NCBI GenBank assembly: GCA_902806595.1
Contig: CADCXC010000037.1
Location: 992,001-1,056,000 of the forward strand
Length of the DNA: 64,000 nucleotides
Direction of reading: 5' to 3'
Source of the DNA: Pyrenopolyporus hunteri
Taxonomy: Eukaryota > Ascomycota > Sordariomycetes > Xylariales > Hypoxylaceae
The notes under the pieces are model-generated. The model did no database searches. It saw only the letters and a program-made list of their open reading frames with translations, and had not been told where the DNA came from. Positions 1 to 10,249 of the stretch are shown in pieces; the stretch's first letter is position 1; every line of letters begins with the position of its first letter. The translations under genes were made by a program, and so were the position numbers.

Positions 1-1102
1 CCCTTTAATATCGAAACGACAGGTAAAAAATCTCAGCGATCAGGGGTACATACACGCTTACCAAGGAACCTGCATGTTTCTGCAGCGAGAGCTTCCGTTC
101 CCGAGATCCTTGCGCTAACCATCTGAACTCGTAGACGAATGAGATTCCGTTCCTGCTTAGGGGTTAACCTTATTGTGATACCCACACACGTCAAGTCTCG
201 ACCTTTACTAGTACCGTTCTGAAGGAAGAGAAGAATCTAGTCCGGCCCAATTCTGGGCTGGAATCGCTAACGCGCCGCCTGAAGGGCTAGTTAGGTACGA
301 TACCTTACCTTTATCTTAGCAAGTCCTTAGCCCTCCGCACCACGCCCCGTTTCTGGACTAGTCTTGACTTCAAACTCATCTTAAGCCCTCCTGGCTCATG
401 TACGTAGCGTAGCATTATGAGGATATCCAATGAGCTAACAGGCGGCCTCTCGCTGATAGCTATCTTAAGTCTCGATTTCACCAAGGGTTGTGTATCATAA
501 AATCTACTAAAACATACGGGACAGCATTGGAGCAACCCGGCATAGTAGATAGCAATGCCACATCAAGATAACTTCATGTAGATACGAAAATGCCCTGCTG
601 ATTGTAAGTGCACAGTAGCAAAAAAAAACTAGGGTATTTATTCCACGTGGAATTTCTGTGGGACAGATTCTATAAACCCTTTATAATTAAGCCTGTCGCA
701 AGCATTTCTCTTTAATGAGGCTAGAAACTAAGTACCTTAAAAGACGGCCAAGCTGAAAATCACAAATAAAAGCGCGAAGAAATCAGGCCATGATCTTCAT
801 AAGAAACGTAATAGTAACCTTGGTATGTTTCCTCGCCTTGTTCGTCCAATTAACGCTTCGCTAATTTGTAGCAGTCTGCCACGTCCTTCCTCACGGATGG
901 AACTTGATGCATGACTGGCCGCATACTACTACGGGTACATACTGGCAAAAATTCCAAGCTGGGTGACGTTATCGCCGTCACAAGATCTTGTAACATCTAG
1001 TGTTACAAATCCCTGCCTATCAGGGCCGATCTCAGGAATAATCCCACGAACAAATCCGATTAGGTTCGGGATGGAATTGCAAGATCTCTAAACCTTTCCC
1101 AT
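1..1102. other. Spacer at the left edge, no gene recognised
   Basis: About 1.1 kb downstream of the SMN stop codon. Only short, unconvincing open frames are present, the longest being a 74-codon minus-strand frame at 311-535 with no recognisable motif. Base composition is ordinary and I see no repeat, tRNA or transposon signature. The 3' untranslated region of the SMN gene must lie in the right-hand part. Confidence 0.5.
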
Positions 1103-1920
1103 TCAGCTCTGTTCGGGTTCTTGCGGTTGCGGTTGAGATTGAGCTTGCTGGCCTTCGTAGAACCCTGTGTAGTAGCCCGCGTAGTACCACGACATTAATA
1201 GTTTCTTAAGGCGTTCGTCGCGTACTGCAACACCGTTATTAGCCAACCCAAATTTATATAACTTCTTCATCTCGAGCTATTCGCTTCCTGATGACTCGAC
1301 GGGAGCTGGGGTTGGCCGGAAACCTACTTGAACCTAGCAACCCTCCAGGAGCGGGAGCTCCACCAAGCGGATGGCTGTGCTGGGTAGTTGACGTTCCGCT
1401 CTCTCGTCCTCCATTCTGTGTTTCGTTAGAATCTTGGGAAGATCTATGCCAAGCTTTCTTGATCGCCGGGGATTCTCATCATGGGTGAATGTCCGGTTGC
1501 AGATTTGGAATCGTGACTTACAGTGCCTTCTAACCTCGCTCCAGGGACCTTTCCGGTCTCATTCTTGGCATCCGAAGTTGTTCTTGAATGATCTTCATGT
1601 AAGCATACGTACAAACGAAAGCGACGCCGTTGGTTACACAGCAAAGTCGAGAAAGAAAGGGGGGGGGGGGGGGCGCGAGATTCTGAATATGTGAGAACTT
1701 ACGAGTCGGAGTTGAGGAGGTCTTCCACGTTTCCTCCATTCCTGTGAATGCTGTGATATTTCTGAACGATGCTCGTTAGTATCGACGTCTACTAATTCTG
1801 GCGAGCGAAAGCTGGGAGCCATACCTCGTATTCGTTCAACGCGTCATTCCACGACTCTACGAGCGCCGAATCATCCCAGATTTCGTTATGGGATAATGGC
1901 TCCTTCCTAGCTGGTCCCAT
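1103..1920 (-). CDS. SMN1: SMN (survival motor neuron) homologue, five exons
   Basis: Spliceosomal snRNP assembly factor; in the family the N-terminal acidic helix binds Gemin2 and the C-terminal YG box oligomerises. Exons by frame and splice sites: 1920-1825, 1761-1703, 1582-1522, 1415-1328, 1224-1103, giving 141 codons. Residues 14-24 read IWDDSALVESW, the Gemin2-binding signature. Residues 110-126 form the YG box (LLMSWYYAGYYTGFYEG), followed by a Q/P-rich tail. A Gly/Pro-rich linker lies between. There is no Tudor domain, which fission yeast SMN also lacks. Intron branch sites are good (ggctaataac before gttgcag in intron 4; ttctaacg in intron 3). Intron 2 ends in AAG and carries a 15-nt C run on the coding strand. 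The start is the first ATG in frame with the signature. Identity is strong; the intron 2 acceptor is the least certain boundary. Confidence 0.88.
1659..1673. repeat. 15-nt poly-G tract inside SMN intron 2
   Basis: An uninterrupted run of 15 G on the plus strand (C on the coding strand of the SMN gene), inside the 120-nt second intron, followed on the coding strand by TTTCTTTCT. It may act as an extended pyrimidine tract, and it is prone to length error in sequencing. Confidence 0.8.
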
Positions 1921-2470
1921 ATTGAGGACTGAAAAGCTTATGGATTGCCTCCGGCTTCGTCGAATTGACTGCAGATGGAAAAGAAGCCAAGAGTTATAGG
2001 GGTCGAGGTTTATAGGACGGAGGTAGACAGTTGATTTTTATGATGAGACGACCGTTTTCTACAGGCAGTTACCGGCGTCGCGTTGCCTTGGCTAGGATTC
2101 TGTGCAAGGCCAAAATACGGATTTCATCTAATATGGTAAATTCCGTATGCCTCCAGATTATAGTTCAATTTACTCCTGTGAAGAATAAGTAGGTATCTAA
2201 CTCTTTACTGGGCTTATTCGTGGTAAGTCCATCAAAGCAACCTAAATTGAACAATGCCAGTGCCAAAGTTGAACAAAATTGAAGGTAGCGGCGTACATAG
2301 TAGGTACGTACCCTAAGTTCATCCGGGGAAGGTGGGGGTCTAATTCACCGCCAAAGCTCTAACGGCAGAATCCGGCGCAAGAAAAAAAAAGTTCCAGCTT
2401 CACAACCGGACGTTGAAAAGATCGCATTGTACCTACGTACATAACACACACAGCAAGAATCACGACGAAA
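1921..2470. promoter_or_regulatory. Divergent promoter region SMN / NOP15
   Basis: 550 bp separate the two start codons of head-to-head genes, so it must contain both promoters. It includes the TAGGTACGTACC-type motif near 2302 and an A-rich stretch at 2381-2390. No canonical TATA box is obvious. Sharing of regulatory sites is inference from spacing only. Confidence 0.5.
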
Positions 2471-3779
2471 ATGGCACCAGAGCTCAGGAAAAGAAAATCA
2501 AAAGGTAAATATGCCCTTCAATATGTAATTAAGTGCCAGTATCTAACAATCCTCCTAGAAGCTGGCATATCGGCTGTGAAGCCCGCCTCCAAAGCCAAGG
2601 GCGATGCACCAGCTATCAAGCGAAAAGGTTAGTACATGCAGCGGTTTTCTCCCGATTTCTCTCAGCTTATGATAATATCCTAGCTGCCGACGATGCGAGC
2701 CCAATTGCGGCAAAGAAATCCAAACAAACAAAAAGCGACGCCCCATCGAAGAAGACCAAATCCGACAAGTCCATAGATACGAAAAGCTCCAAGCTCGCCA
2801 AAAACAACGAGGCGCACGAGAATGAAGTTGACGGCGAAGATGGAAACTCGCAGTTTTCTGACGAAGAGCGCGACGACGCTCAGGCTCTTGCGAAGATCGT
2901 CGACAGCGACGATGAGGATGCCGTGGCCGATGCCAGTGCCGAATTCCAAGAAGGGCAGGATGTAGGCGAGATTCCGGAATCGTCCAAGAAGTTGCTCAAG
3001 TCTACAAACTCCGAGGACGATGAGCGTGGTGTTGTATACATCGGTCGCCTACCGCGTAAGTTGGACAACCTTGTCGCTAGGGATAAATGCTAATACTAAG
3101 AACTATAGACGGTTTCTACGAACACGAGATGCGCTCCTACTTTTCCCAATTTGGCAAGATTGAGAAGTTGAGGATGTCTAGAAACAAGAAGACGGGAGCC
3201 AGCAAGCACTTTGCGTTCATCGAATTCGCCTCGGCGCCGGTAGCTACAGTTGTCGCAAAGACCATGGACAACTACCTGCTCTTCGGCCGAATACTGAAGG
3301 TCAAGGTTGTCCCCAAGTCTCAGGTTCACGAAAACCTGTGGAAGGGCTCGAACAGGCGCTTCAAGAAGGTGCCTTGGAATAAGATGGCTGGTAACCAACT
3401 AAAAAAGCCACTATCGGAAGCAGGCTGGACGAAGAAGATCACGAAGGAAGAACAGAAACGCAGCGCGCGGGCGAAGAAACTACTGGACATGGGCTACGAG
3501 TTTGAAGGGCCTAAGATTAAAGCCGTTGATGAGGTGGCTGATGAGCCTCTCGCCCTCGAAGATGCTGCCGACGAAACGCCTAAAACAATCGAGGCAGCGC
3601 CCGAGACTGCTACAGCCGAGATGGAAGTAGTTGAGGAGGGGGCAAAGGACGACGCTGATTCACCTAATGACGAGCTCGCTGCGAAGAAGCCTGCCAAGAC
3701 GGCCGAGCAGGATGCTGTCAAGTCTAGCAAGAAGGGGAGGAGGTCTTCGAGGACGAAGACGAAGAAGGTAGCTACGTAG
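2471..3779 (+). CDS. NOP15: Ribosome biogenesis RRM protein Nop15
   Basis: Nucleolar RNA-binding protein; yeast Nop15 is needed for 27S pre-rRNA processing and 60S maturation. Exons 2471-2504, 2559-2627, 2684-3055 and 3109-3779 join to 381 codons, the last intron having a clear gctaatac branch site. The N-terminal 150 residues are Lys/Ser/Asp/Glu-rich and presumably disordered. A single RRM spans about residues 151-228: RNP2 reads VVYIGRLP and RNP1 reads KHFAFIEF, joined by the family-typical HGFYEHEMRSYFSQFG. After the RRM the sequence KGSNRRFKKVPWNKM is characteristic of Nop15/NIFK-type proteins. The tail is acidic and ends in a basic KKGRRSSRTKTKK segment, probably a nuclear/nucleolar signal. 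It is transcribed divergently from the SMN gene. Confidence 0.93.
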
Positions 3780-4344
3780 ATGATTCGAGGCCTATTTTGA
3801 TACCAGGTGTGTAGGCACCTGACCTATAATAAAAACTAAATGCCCCCATCCCCGAAGGAAAGCTAAAATACCTTAGGTGTTCTAGTAAATGGCATGCTCA
3901 TATAAATTATGAGGCCATGTATCTCCAGTTTAGACCATTTGAACCACTCGTCTAATCCCTAGATAAGCCTTCTACCGAATATGTGATATCTGCACATAGC
4001 GAACCCGTTGTACCCATGGACTAAGTCGGGTGGACAGCGGGATTATAAAGCGCATTTGTCGCTCTACTTCAGCTGGGTGTATGAACCAGCCCTTGAGGCT
4101 TCTTAAAGCGAAGGCGGCTTCGATTTCAAGTAATCCCAGCGAAGATGGAAAAATATGTGTAGAGGGAAGAAAATTTAGGAGCTTAAAATTTAAGGATTTC
4201 TTCGTGTTATGAATGATTGACCAATCGTGTGGCTCTTGCGGACTGATTGGTCCGCAAAGTGTCGAGCCACATCTAGCAATGGAAGCGCCACAAGCTAGGT
4301 ACTTTTGAATAAGTAGGTACCTACCTACCTACCTACCTAAACTA
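3780..4344. other. Spacer between NOP15 and the TA-flanked element
   Basis: 565 bp following the NOP15 stop, with its 3' untranslated region. It ends in an array of TACC repeats at about 4315-4337, directly against the left end of the 670-bp element. No gene seen. Confidence 0.6.
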
Positions 4345-5014
4345 CCGTAGCGGCAAATGATGGGAATGAAAAACGATTGTATACCTAGAAAACATTGGCT
4401 ATAAAAAAACGTTATTTTTTAAGAAATGATTTCTCATTATTTTACGCGTTTTTTATTTTTATTTTTAATATTACGACGCGTAAATATTGTGTAACAATAT
4501 AATATATAAAGAAATTATCTTTCAACTTTACGTTCGATTTTTTTTCTTTCTTCTAAGATATTTCTAAGTCTCCTTCTAGATCTCCCTCCAACTCCAGATC
4601 CCTAGGTCTCCAGGTCTCCAGGTCTCCAGGTCTCCAGGTCTCTTTCTAGGTCTCCAGGTCTCTTTCTAGGTCTCCAGGTCTCTAAATCTCCTTCCAGGTC
4701 TCCTTCCAGGTCTCTAAGTCTCTAAGTCTCTAAGTCTCTAAGTCTCTAAATCTCCCTTCAAATCTTTAAGTCTTTATGAGGTAGAGTATTTTAGGTACTT
4801 AGGTACTTACCTAGGTATTTGGGTGGGTGATTATATAGTCGTTTCGTAACCGTAGTAACGTAAAAAAAATAAAAAAAAACTAGAGAATTATTTCCATTTT
4901 ATATAAGAAATCGTTGCCGTAGGAAAAACGATTGCCGTCCAACTAAATTTATGTTATTAAGAAATCGTTTTTGAATATACAACCGTTGTCTACACTTACC
5001 GGTTGCCGCTGTGG
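4345..5014. mobile_element. 670-bp TA-flanked element with imperfect inverted ends (MITE-like)
   Basis: The left end reads CCGTAGCGGCAA and the right end, read inward on the other strand, CCACAGCGGCAA; both are preceded by the dinucleotide TA (4343-4344 and 5015-5016), as expected for a Tc1/mariner-type target duplication. Subterminal segments are also imperfectly inverted (runs resembling aaaacgattgtat and aagaaatcgttt recur in opposite orientation). The interior is AT-rich on both sides of a GGTCTCC minisatellite. There is no open frame, so it would be non-autonomous. It sits within TACC repeats. A similar end occurs at 63191. The call rests on end symmetry only; family assignment is unknown. 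Confidence 0.6.
4563..4770. repeat. GGTCTCCA/AAGTCTCT minisatellite
   Basis: About 200 bp of degenerate 8-10 bp repeats built on (a/g)GTCTCC, first as CCAGGTCTC, then with TTTCTA and TTCC inserts, then as five to six TCTAAGTC units. It lies inside the 670-bp element and shows marked strand asymmetry (CT-rich on the plus strand). Confidence 0.85.
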
Positions 5015-5857
5015 TACCTACCTATGCTACTAGAAGCACGGGATTATTGTATTTCTTGGGATTCTTGTCAATTAGGTAGAGATTGAGACTGCTAGCCAGG
5101 TCGATCTCGTATTCGAGCACAGATACGAGGAATGATAGGTTGTTTTCTGTTTTGCAAGTCTTAGCCTGTTAAGTCGTCACATTTATGTGGTCTAGACTCC
5201 TTAAGAGCTGTGAAGATAGACGACTATAACCAAGGATAAGACGCTTATCAAGTTCGTATCTAACCTGCCCAGACATAGACTAAGGGCAGCACATATCTTA
5301 AGGGCTTTCCGGATGAATGGTGCGTTTAATGATAAGGTGCAGTTAGTACATGTATACAGAAGTCGAGTGTTGAACAGAGAACATGTGCAATGTCGGAATT
5401 TATATATGTCCCTACGTACTAGACAGGTCAAAGTTCAGGAGGCTCGGGCTGATAAGTTCCCGCCGTTACAGTGGTTAATTAGTGGGAACTCGCCCTATGC
5501 TCCAGGACTGTTTCCCACTCCATTTATTCAATCAACTGCGATTTGATTCGCTACTTTAAATAACCTCTAGCGTGCAGCAGGTTAACAAATAGGTACAAAT
5601 GTACCTAAGTCGTGTACCGTACAGGTACCAAACTCGATAAACAGCAACGGGCTTACGTATGGAATTGTCGACTTTGGAAAGTACATACCTACATACCTGC
5701 CTACCTGCCTACCTACCTACCTGTAACCTGGACTGTGGATTTGCAGAACGGCGCAACATAACGCAACAGAACGCAACCTCTCTTCAATCACCCTTCGAGG
5801 GCCACCTGCGATTGATGTCACCGTGCCGGGCCCCAAAGCCTCACAGATGATTTCACA
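5015..5857. other. Spacer and presumed RUD3 promoter
   Basis: 843 bp without a credible gene. It includes a dense TACC repeat array at about 5680-5722 and an ACGCAACA/GCGCAACA direct repeat near 5752-5776, just upstream of RUD3. Short frames at 5201-5546 look random. Confidence 0.5.
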
Positions 5858-7666
5858 ATGACTCCCACCGAGCCGTCTCAGCAGTTAAATAATACTGGTT
5901 CGTCGCTAAATATCCATACATTGTCCCCGTCCCGCAAATTGACTACGGCAACTGACGCAACATCCTCCAGGCACCAAGAAGAAGAATAACAAGAAGAAAA
6001 AGAACAACACGAAGTCGAAACCACTCGAAGATGGAGGCAAGACCGCAGACATAAATCGTGACGGCGAACGCCCCGAGGACGACGGCAACGAGTCTGATGA
6101 CCCAGATACCGCTGCGGCAGAGGTGAACCCAACCGCTCTCGACTATGGACATAACGTTGTAGGGCTAACGAAGTTGGCAGAAAGCAAATGGCCACGCCAC
6201 TTCACCCACCACCAATGGACATCCTGCCCATGAACCGGGCGCGAAAGGGACGACTGACTCTACCGATACGAGCGCTAGGCTGGAAGCCATAACCCAAGAG
6301 CGAGAGGCTCTGAGGGCAGAGGTGGAACAGTTGCGCAAACAACTCGAAACGATACAAGAAAGCCATGCCCAAGAGACAGCACAGCTCAAGGCAGAATTAG
6401 AAGAGTCTGAGTCGGCGAAGGAGCAAGTTGAGGAACAGTACCAGACTCTCGTCGGCAGGGTCGAGAAAATCAAAGAGAATGTTGGTACTAGATTAGCACG
6501 AGGCAAGGAGGAGCTTGAAGAAGCAAACCAACGCATTGAAGAACTTGAAAGTCAAAACGAGGAGCTCCAGAAAGGCACACAAAGTTATCAAGACGAAATC
6601 GATAAGCTAAAGACCGAGTTACAAGATGCTACGAGGGAGCTCTCCAGCTTGCGGAGCCGGAATAATCTTTCCCAGCACAACTCGTTGAAGGAGAAGGAGG
6701 ATTTAATGCGGCAAATACAGCACCTAAGGGAAGAGGCGGAAGCAGCCAAAGATGCGATGGGCGACTGGGAGGTCCTAGCAATGGAGGAACGGTCGATCAG
6801 AGAGAGCCTTACCGAAAAAGCTGCGGCTCTGGAGGAACAGCTCATAACGCTCAGAGAGAGCTATGAGCGAGTCGTAACCGAACGGGATAACCAGTCTCAA
6901 GCCGTCGACAGCCTCCAAAGGGCGCTGCAAGAGATCCAGGAAGCGCGTAAGAAGGAATTGCGCGAGATGGTGGAGACATCCGAGGAGCAACTCCAGGCGC
7001 TCAAGAAGCTCGTTCAGGAGGCGGATTCGAGAGCTACCGAAGCGGAGAAGGTCAAGGATTCGTTACAAAAGGAGCTGGAACGAACAGCGCCTTTCGAAAA
7101 GGAGGTCAAAGAGAAGAACCTCCTCATCGGCAAGTTGAGGCACGAAGCCATCGTTCTCAACGATCACCTGACAAAAGCTCTTCGATATCTGAAGAAAACG
7201 AAGCCTGAAGATAGCATCGATAGGTTCGCTATACCCCACTTGTTTAACCAAACGCAGCATGAAAACTAACCTTTAGTACAGACAAATCGTTACAAATCAC
7301 TTCTTACAGTTCCTCACCCTAGATCGTTCCGATCCAAAGAAATTCCAGATCCTCCAGATCATTGCTGGACTCTTAAACTGGACAGACGAGCAAAGGGAAC
7401 AAGCTGGGCTAGCTAGGCCGGGGACTTCTACCAACAGTCTCCGTCTCCCGAGCTCGCCGTTCCATAGGACGCCTAGTACGCCGTCCCTTAGCGCAGAGTT
7501 CTTTACAGATCCGACGCCAACTTCGGCGAGCAAGGAATCCCTCGCCGATCTGTGGGCCGGGTTCCTGGAACGCAGCGTGGAGGAAGCATCGCAAACGGGC
7601 GGGTCCAGGAAGGGTAGCATGTCGAGCACAGCCGGCACGACGAGACCGGATACGCGAGGTACTTAA
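5858..7666 (+). CDS. RUD3: Golgi coiled-coil protein Rud3 (GRIP-related, Arf-binding)
   Basis: Golgin of the cis-Golgi; in yeast Rud3 is recruited by Arf1 through its C-terminal GRAB (GRIP-related Arf-binding) domain. Exons 5858-5897, 5971-6122, 6181-7223 and 7282-7666 join to 539 codons. The N-terminus has a Lys/Asn-rich KKKNNKKKKNN patch, typical of fungal Rud3. A long, almost uninterrupted coiled coil rich in Glu, Gln, Leu and Arg occupies about residues 95-395. The GRAB domain straddles the last intron: residues around 385-455 read LRHEAIVLNDHLTKALRYLKK, then RQIVTNHFLQFLTL and KKFQILQIIAGLLNWTDEQRE. A Ser/Thr/Pro-rich tail follows. Donor gttcgt of intron 1 is weak but is the only one keeping the frame; intron 2 has a good ggctaacg branch site. 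Confidence 0.9.
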
Positions 7667-8186
7667 TTTAGGTAGCGAATCTACCCTTGTATTCTCATCG
7701 TGATGCGGGCTGTCCTATTTCCAGTATAGTCGGCCCCGGCAAAGACGCAAAAGCATACACATCACCATAATCATCTCACGGCGTTTGTCGGATACCAACG
7801 GGATTTAAGGGGACTTACTTCGGTTAACCTCTAAGAAGAGGAAGGACAGGTTACCTAGTTCAAACGGTTTGCATTTGGATCTCATCGGACGTCTGTCACG
7901 CCCTCGTACGGTACTCAACTCCCCTAGGGGCGAGTGGCGTCTTGTCACTGTTAACTACTTACCTGTGTCTACTAGAAATAACTGAGAAGTTTAAGAGATA
8001 TACCACCCCCTTAAAGAAGCATATAGGTACCCAGACGCTCGTGTTCATACGCTTAGAAATCACATGTTTAATGCTGCCCATCAACTGAATTCTAATCCAA
8101 AATCATGCTTGTCTCTCTTATCTATAAGGTAGGTACCTAGGCATCGTAGTTATACAAATCTATGCAATCCCCTTCCCACCATCTCG
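7667..8186. other. Convergent 3' spacer
   Basis: 520 bp between the stop codons of the plus-strand RUD3 gene and the minus-strand membrane-protein gene, holding both 3' untranslated regions. Nothing else recognised. Confidence 0.6.
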
Positions 8187-9331
8187 CTATCCCACCGTAG
8201 TCTGCGGCGCCACCGCCTCTTCTAGCCTCGGCAGTACATTCAGAGCATACACATCAGCATCGCGCGTGATATCACCAATATCTATACGGTTCTGCAGCGC
8301 ATCATTAACGCCCTCCACCACATCGCGATCCTCCATGACCTCGCGCATCAGCCGGCCCTCATGCCGCCAATACGCATCGCTCCGCGCCCGCAGCTCCTCG
8401 TCGCGGTTCGCCGTATTCTTCACGATGGCCACGGCGTTCAGGCGCCCCTTCGTCGTCTGCAACTGCCGCGTCACAGCCTCCACGCGCACCGCCGGGCTCG
8501 GCGCCGCCACGAACGCCCGGTTCGTGCTCGACAGGTAGAGCAGGTACGCCAGGCCCAGGTCCAGCGCGGCGAGCCCCAGCAGCCGGTACGTGCGCGCCGT
8601 CCAGAAGAAGGGGTCGAGGTCGGCGAGCCGCGTCGCGCGCGCGTTGGCCTGGTAGTTGTAGCTGCTCGTCAGGTAGACGTCGAGCGCGGCGGCCAGGCCC
8701 GAGGCGACGGCGGCCGTGGGGCGCCAGGCGGGGCCGTGGGGCCCGGCCACGAGGGAGGAGGTGGCGAGGGAGGCGAGCACGAGGTTGACGAGGTGCGGGC
8801 GGAGCAGGGCGGGCAGGGCGTAGTAGAGGTAGGAGCGGGGGTCGTCGGGGGCGCAGAAGGGGCAGGAGGCGAGGACGTCGGGGCCGAGCTGGAGGTAGAG
8901 CAGGCGGGACTCGAGGTTGACGAAGCGCGCGCGCAGGGCGTCGTCGGCGGGCGTCGGGGCCCGCAGGGAGGACAGCCGGTTGAAGAGCACGTCGGTGGGG
9001 ATCTGCAGGCGCGACTGCGTCCGCGCGAACACGTTCTCGGGCGAGAAGGGCGGGAGGGCGCGCGCGAGGAGCACGACGGCGGCGGCGACGAGGGCGGCGA
9101 TGGCGCGAAGTGCCGGGGCAGGCAGGGGCTGCACGGAGACGCCGCTGGCGCGAGGCGCGTTGCGGACGGACCGGTAGTAGTTCACGGCTTTGGGCAGCAG
9201 CATGGGCCCGAAGAAGATGAGGAGGGACTTTATCCTGGAGAGAGGGGGTCTGTTAGCTTGCGCCGTCCCGAGGTCTTCTGTCCCGTCGGGACATGGAGGT
9301 GGTATACTCACGTCCCCCAAGGAATCGCCAT
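8187..9331 (-). CDS. Conserved fungal multi-pass membrane protein, function unknown
   Basis: Exons 9331-9312 and 9234-8187 give 355 codons; the 77-nt intron has gtgagt and ctctccag ends and joins MAIPWG to TIKSLLIFFGPMLLPKAVNYY. The pattern looks familiar from unannotated ascomycete membrane proteins, but I cannot name a characterised member. Visible: a hydrophobic N-terminal segment (about 7-22), a strong segment at about 48-68 (ALRAIAALVAAAVVLLARAL), and further apolar stretches around residues 150-270. A CPFCAPDD motif sits near residue 135, with a cytosolic or lumenal domain after it. The C-terminal 90 residues are hydrophilic and helical. The gene is far richer in G+C than its neighbours, which creates a long antisense open frame. 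Confidence 0.8.
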
Positions 9332-10249
9332 TGTGTGTAGATGTGAGTTCTTTGGTGCTTGTTAGCTTGCTGGGTATATGTTCAACATGCCGCCAGTAGG
9401 AGTATCTCTATGGTGTATCGATTCTGCGCGGGCGTAATGGAATATCGAGAGCTTCGGATGTCAGCTGGGCTAGATTATATTAACTGCTTTACGGTGTATA
9501 TAATTAGGTAGCTAGTTAAGAGGTAGACATCAACCCTTGTGAATTGTCCCCATTGGAGATCGTCACTGGCGTTTGTACTTGTACATGACGCATTTGGTCG
9601 AGTTGTAGACAAGGATACGTAGCACGTACCTGACTGTATTCCCTGTGGCTTCCGATAGAGAGCTGATAGCGTTCAACAGATAAACCGATTTCTGATTGGT
9701 GCTCCTCCTAATACGTACCCACTTCTCTTGTGCTCCTCTTCAAAATTTCGCAGCTCTTTAAATTTTACTTACTTTTCTTCTCTCCATCAACAAATCATTG
9801 TATACCAAATATACGACGCAAAGGGATTCGCACGTCGTGTCTGCAATTAAGGATGAGATGAGGCTATATAATACCTCATTCTATATCTATTAGGCGGTTT
9901 AAGAACCGCATGAAACCACAGGATGATGCCTTCAAGTTGCGGACTTTAGAACAGCAGCAAGACGAATCTCAAGGTAAGGGAATCATTATATATTAATGGC
10001 ACTTTCGAAGCTTTGGCGATCTCTCTTCTCGATGGTCGTTAGAGTCAATATGCTGCCTAGAGCGACCCCAAGTACTCTGCCAAAGAGTCATCTCAATCGT
10101 GTTACAGAGTTCCTAGCATTCTGCGATGAATAACTCTGCGTCAAATTAGATGAGAGACATGTTTCGTAGCTACTATGTTATCCGTAGCGGGCGACCTCGA
10201 GCAATAGCTCGCGTGCAACCGCTATGCATCCCGGATACCGCCGAGGTAT
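9332..10249. other. Spacer between membrane-protein gene and GET1
   Basis: 918 bp upstream of the membrane-protein start and downstream of the GET1 stop. It contains a pyrimidine-rich stretch around 9701-9790 and a short hairpin GCGGTT...AACCGC at about 9892-9909. No coding sequence recognised. Confidence 0.5.

Noticed and set aside
8361..9365. 334-codon plus-strand open frame, Arg/Gly/Glu-rich
   Set aside because: It is antisense to the well-supported membrane-protein gene. Its length follows from high GC3 on the other strand; composition is low-complexity with no motif.
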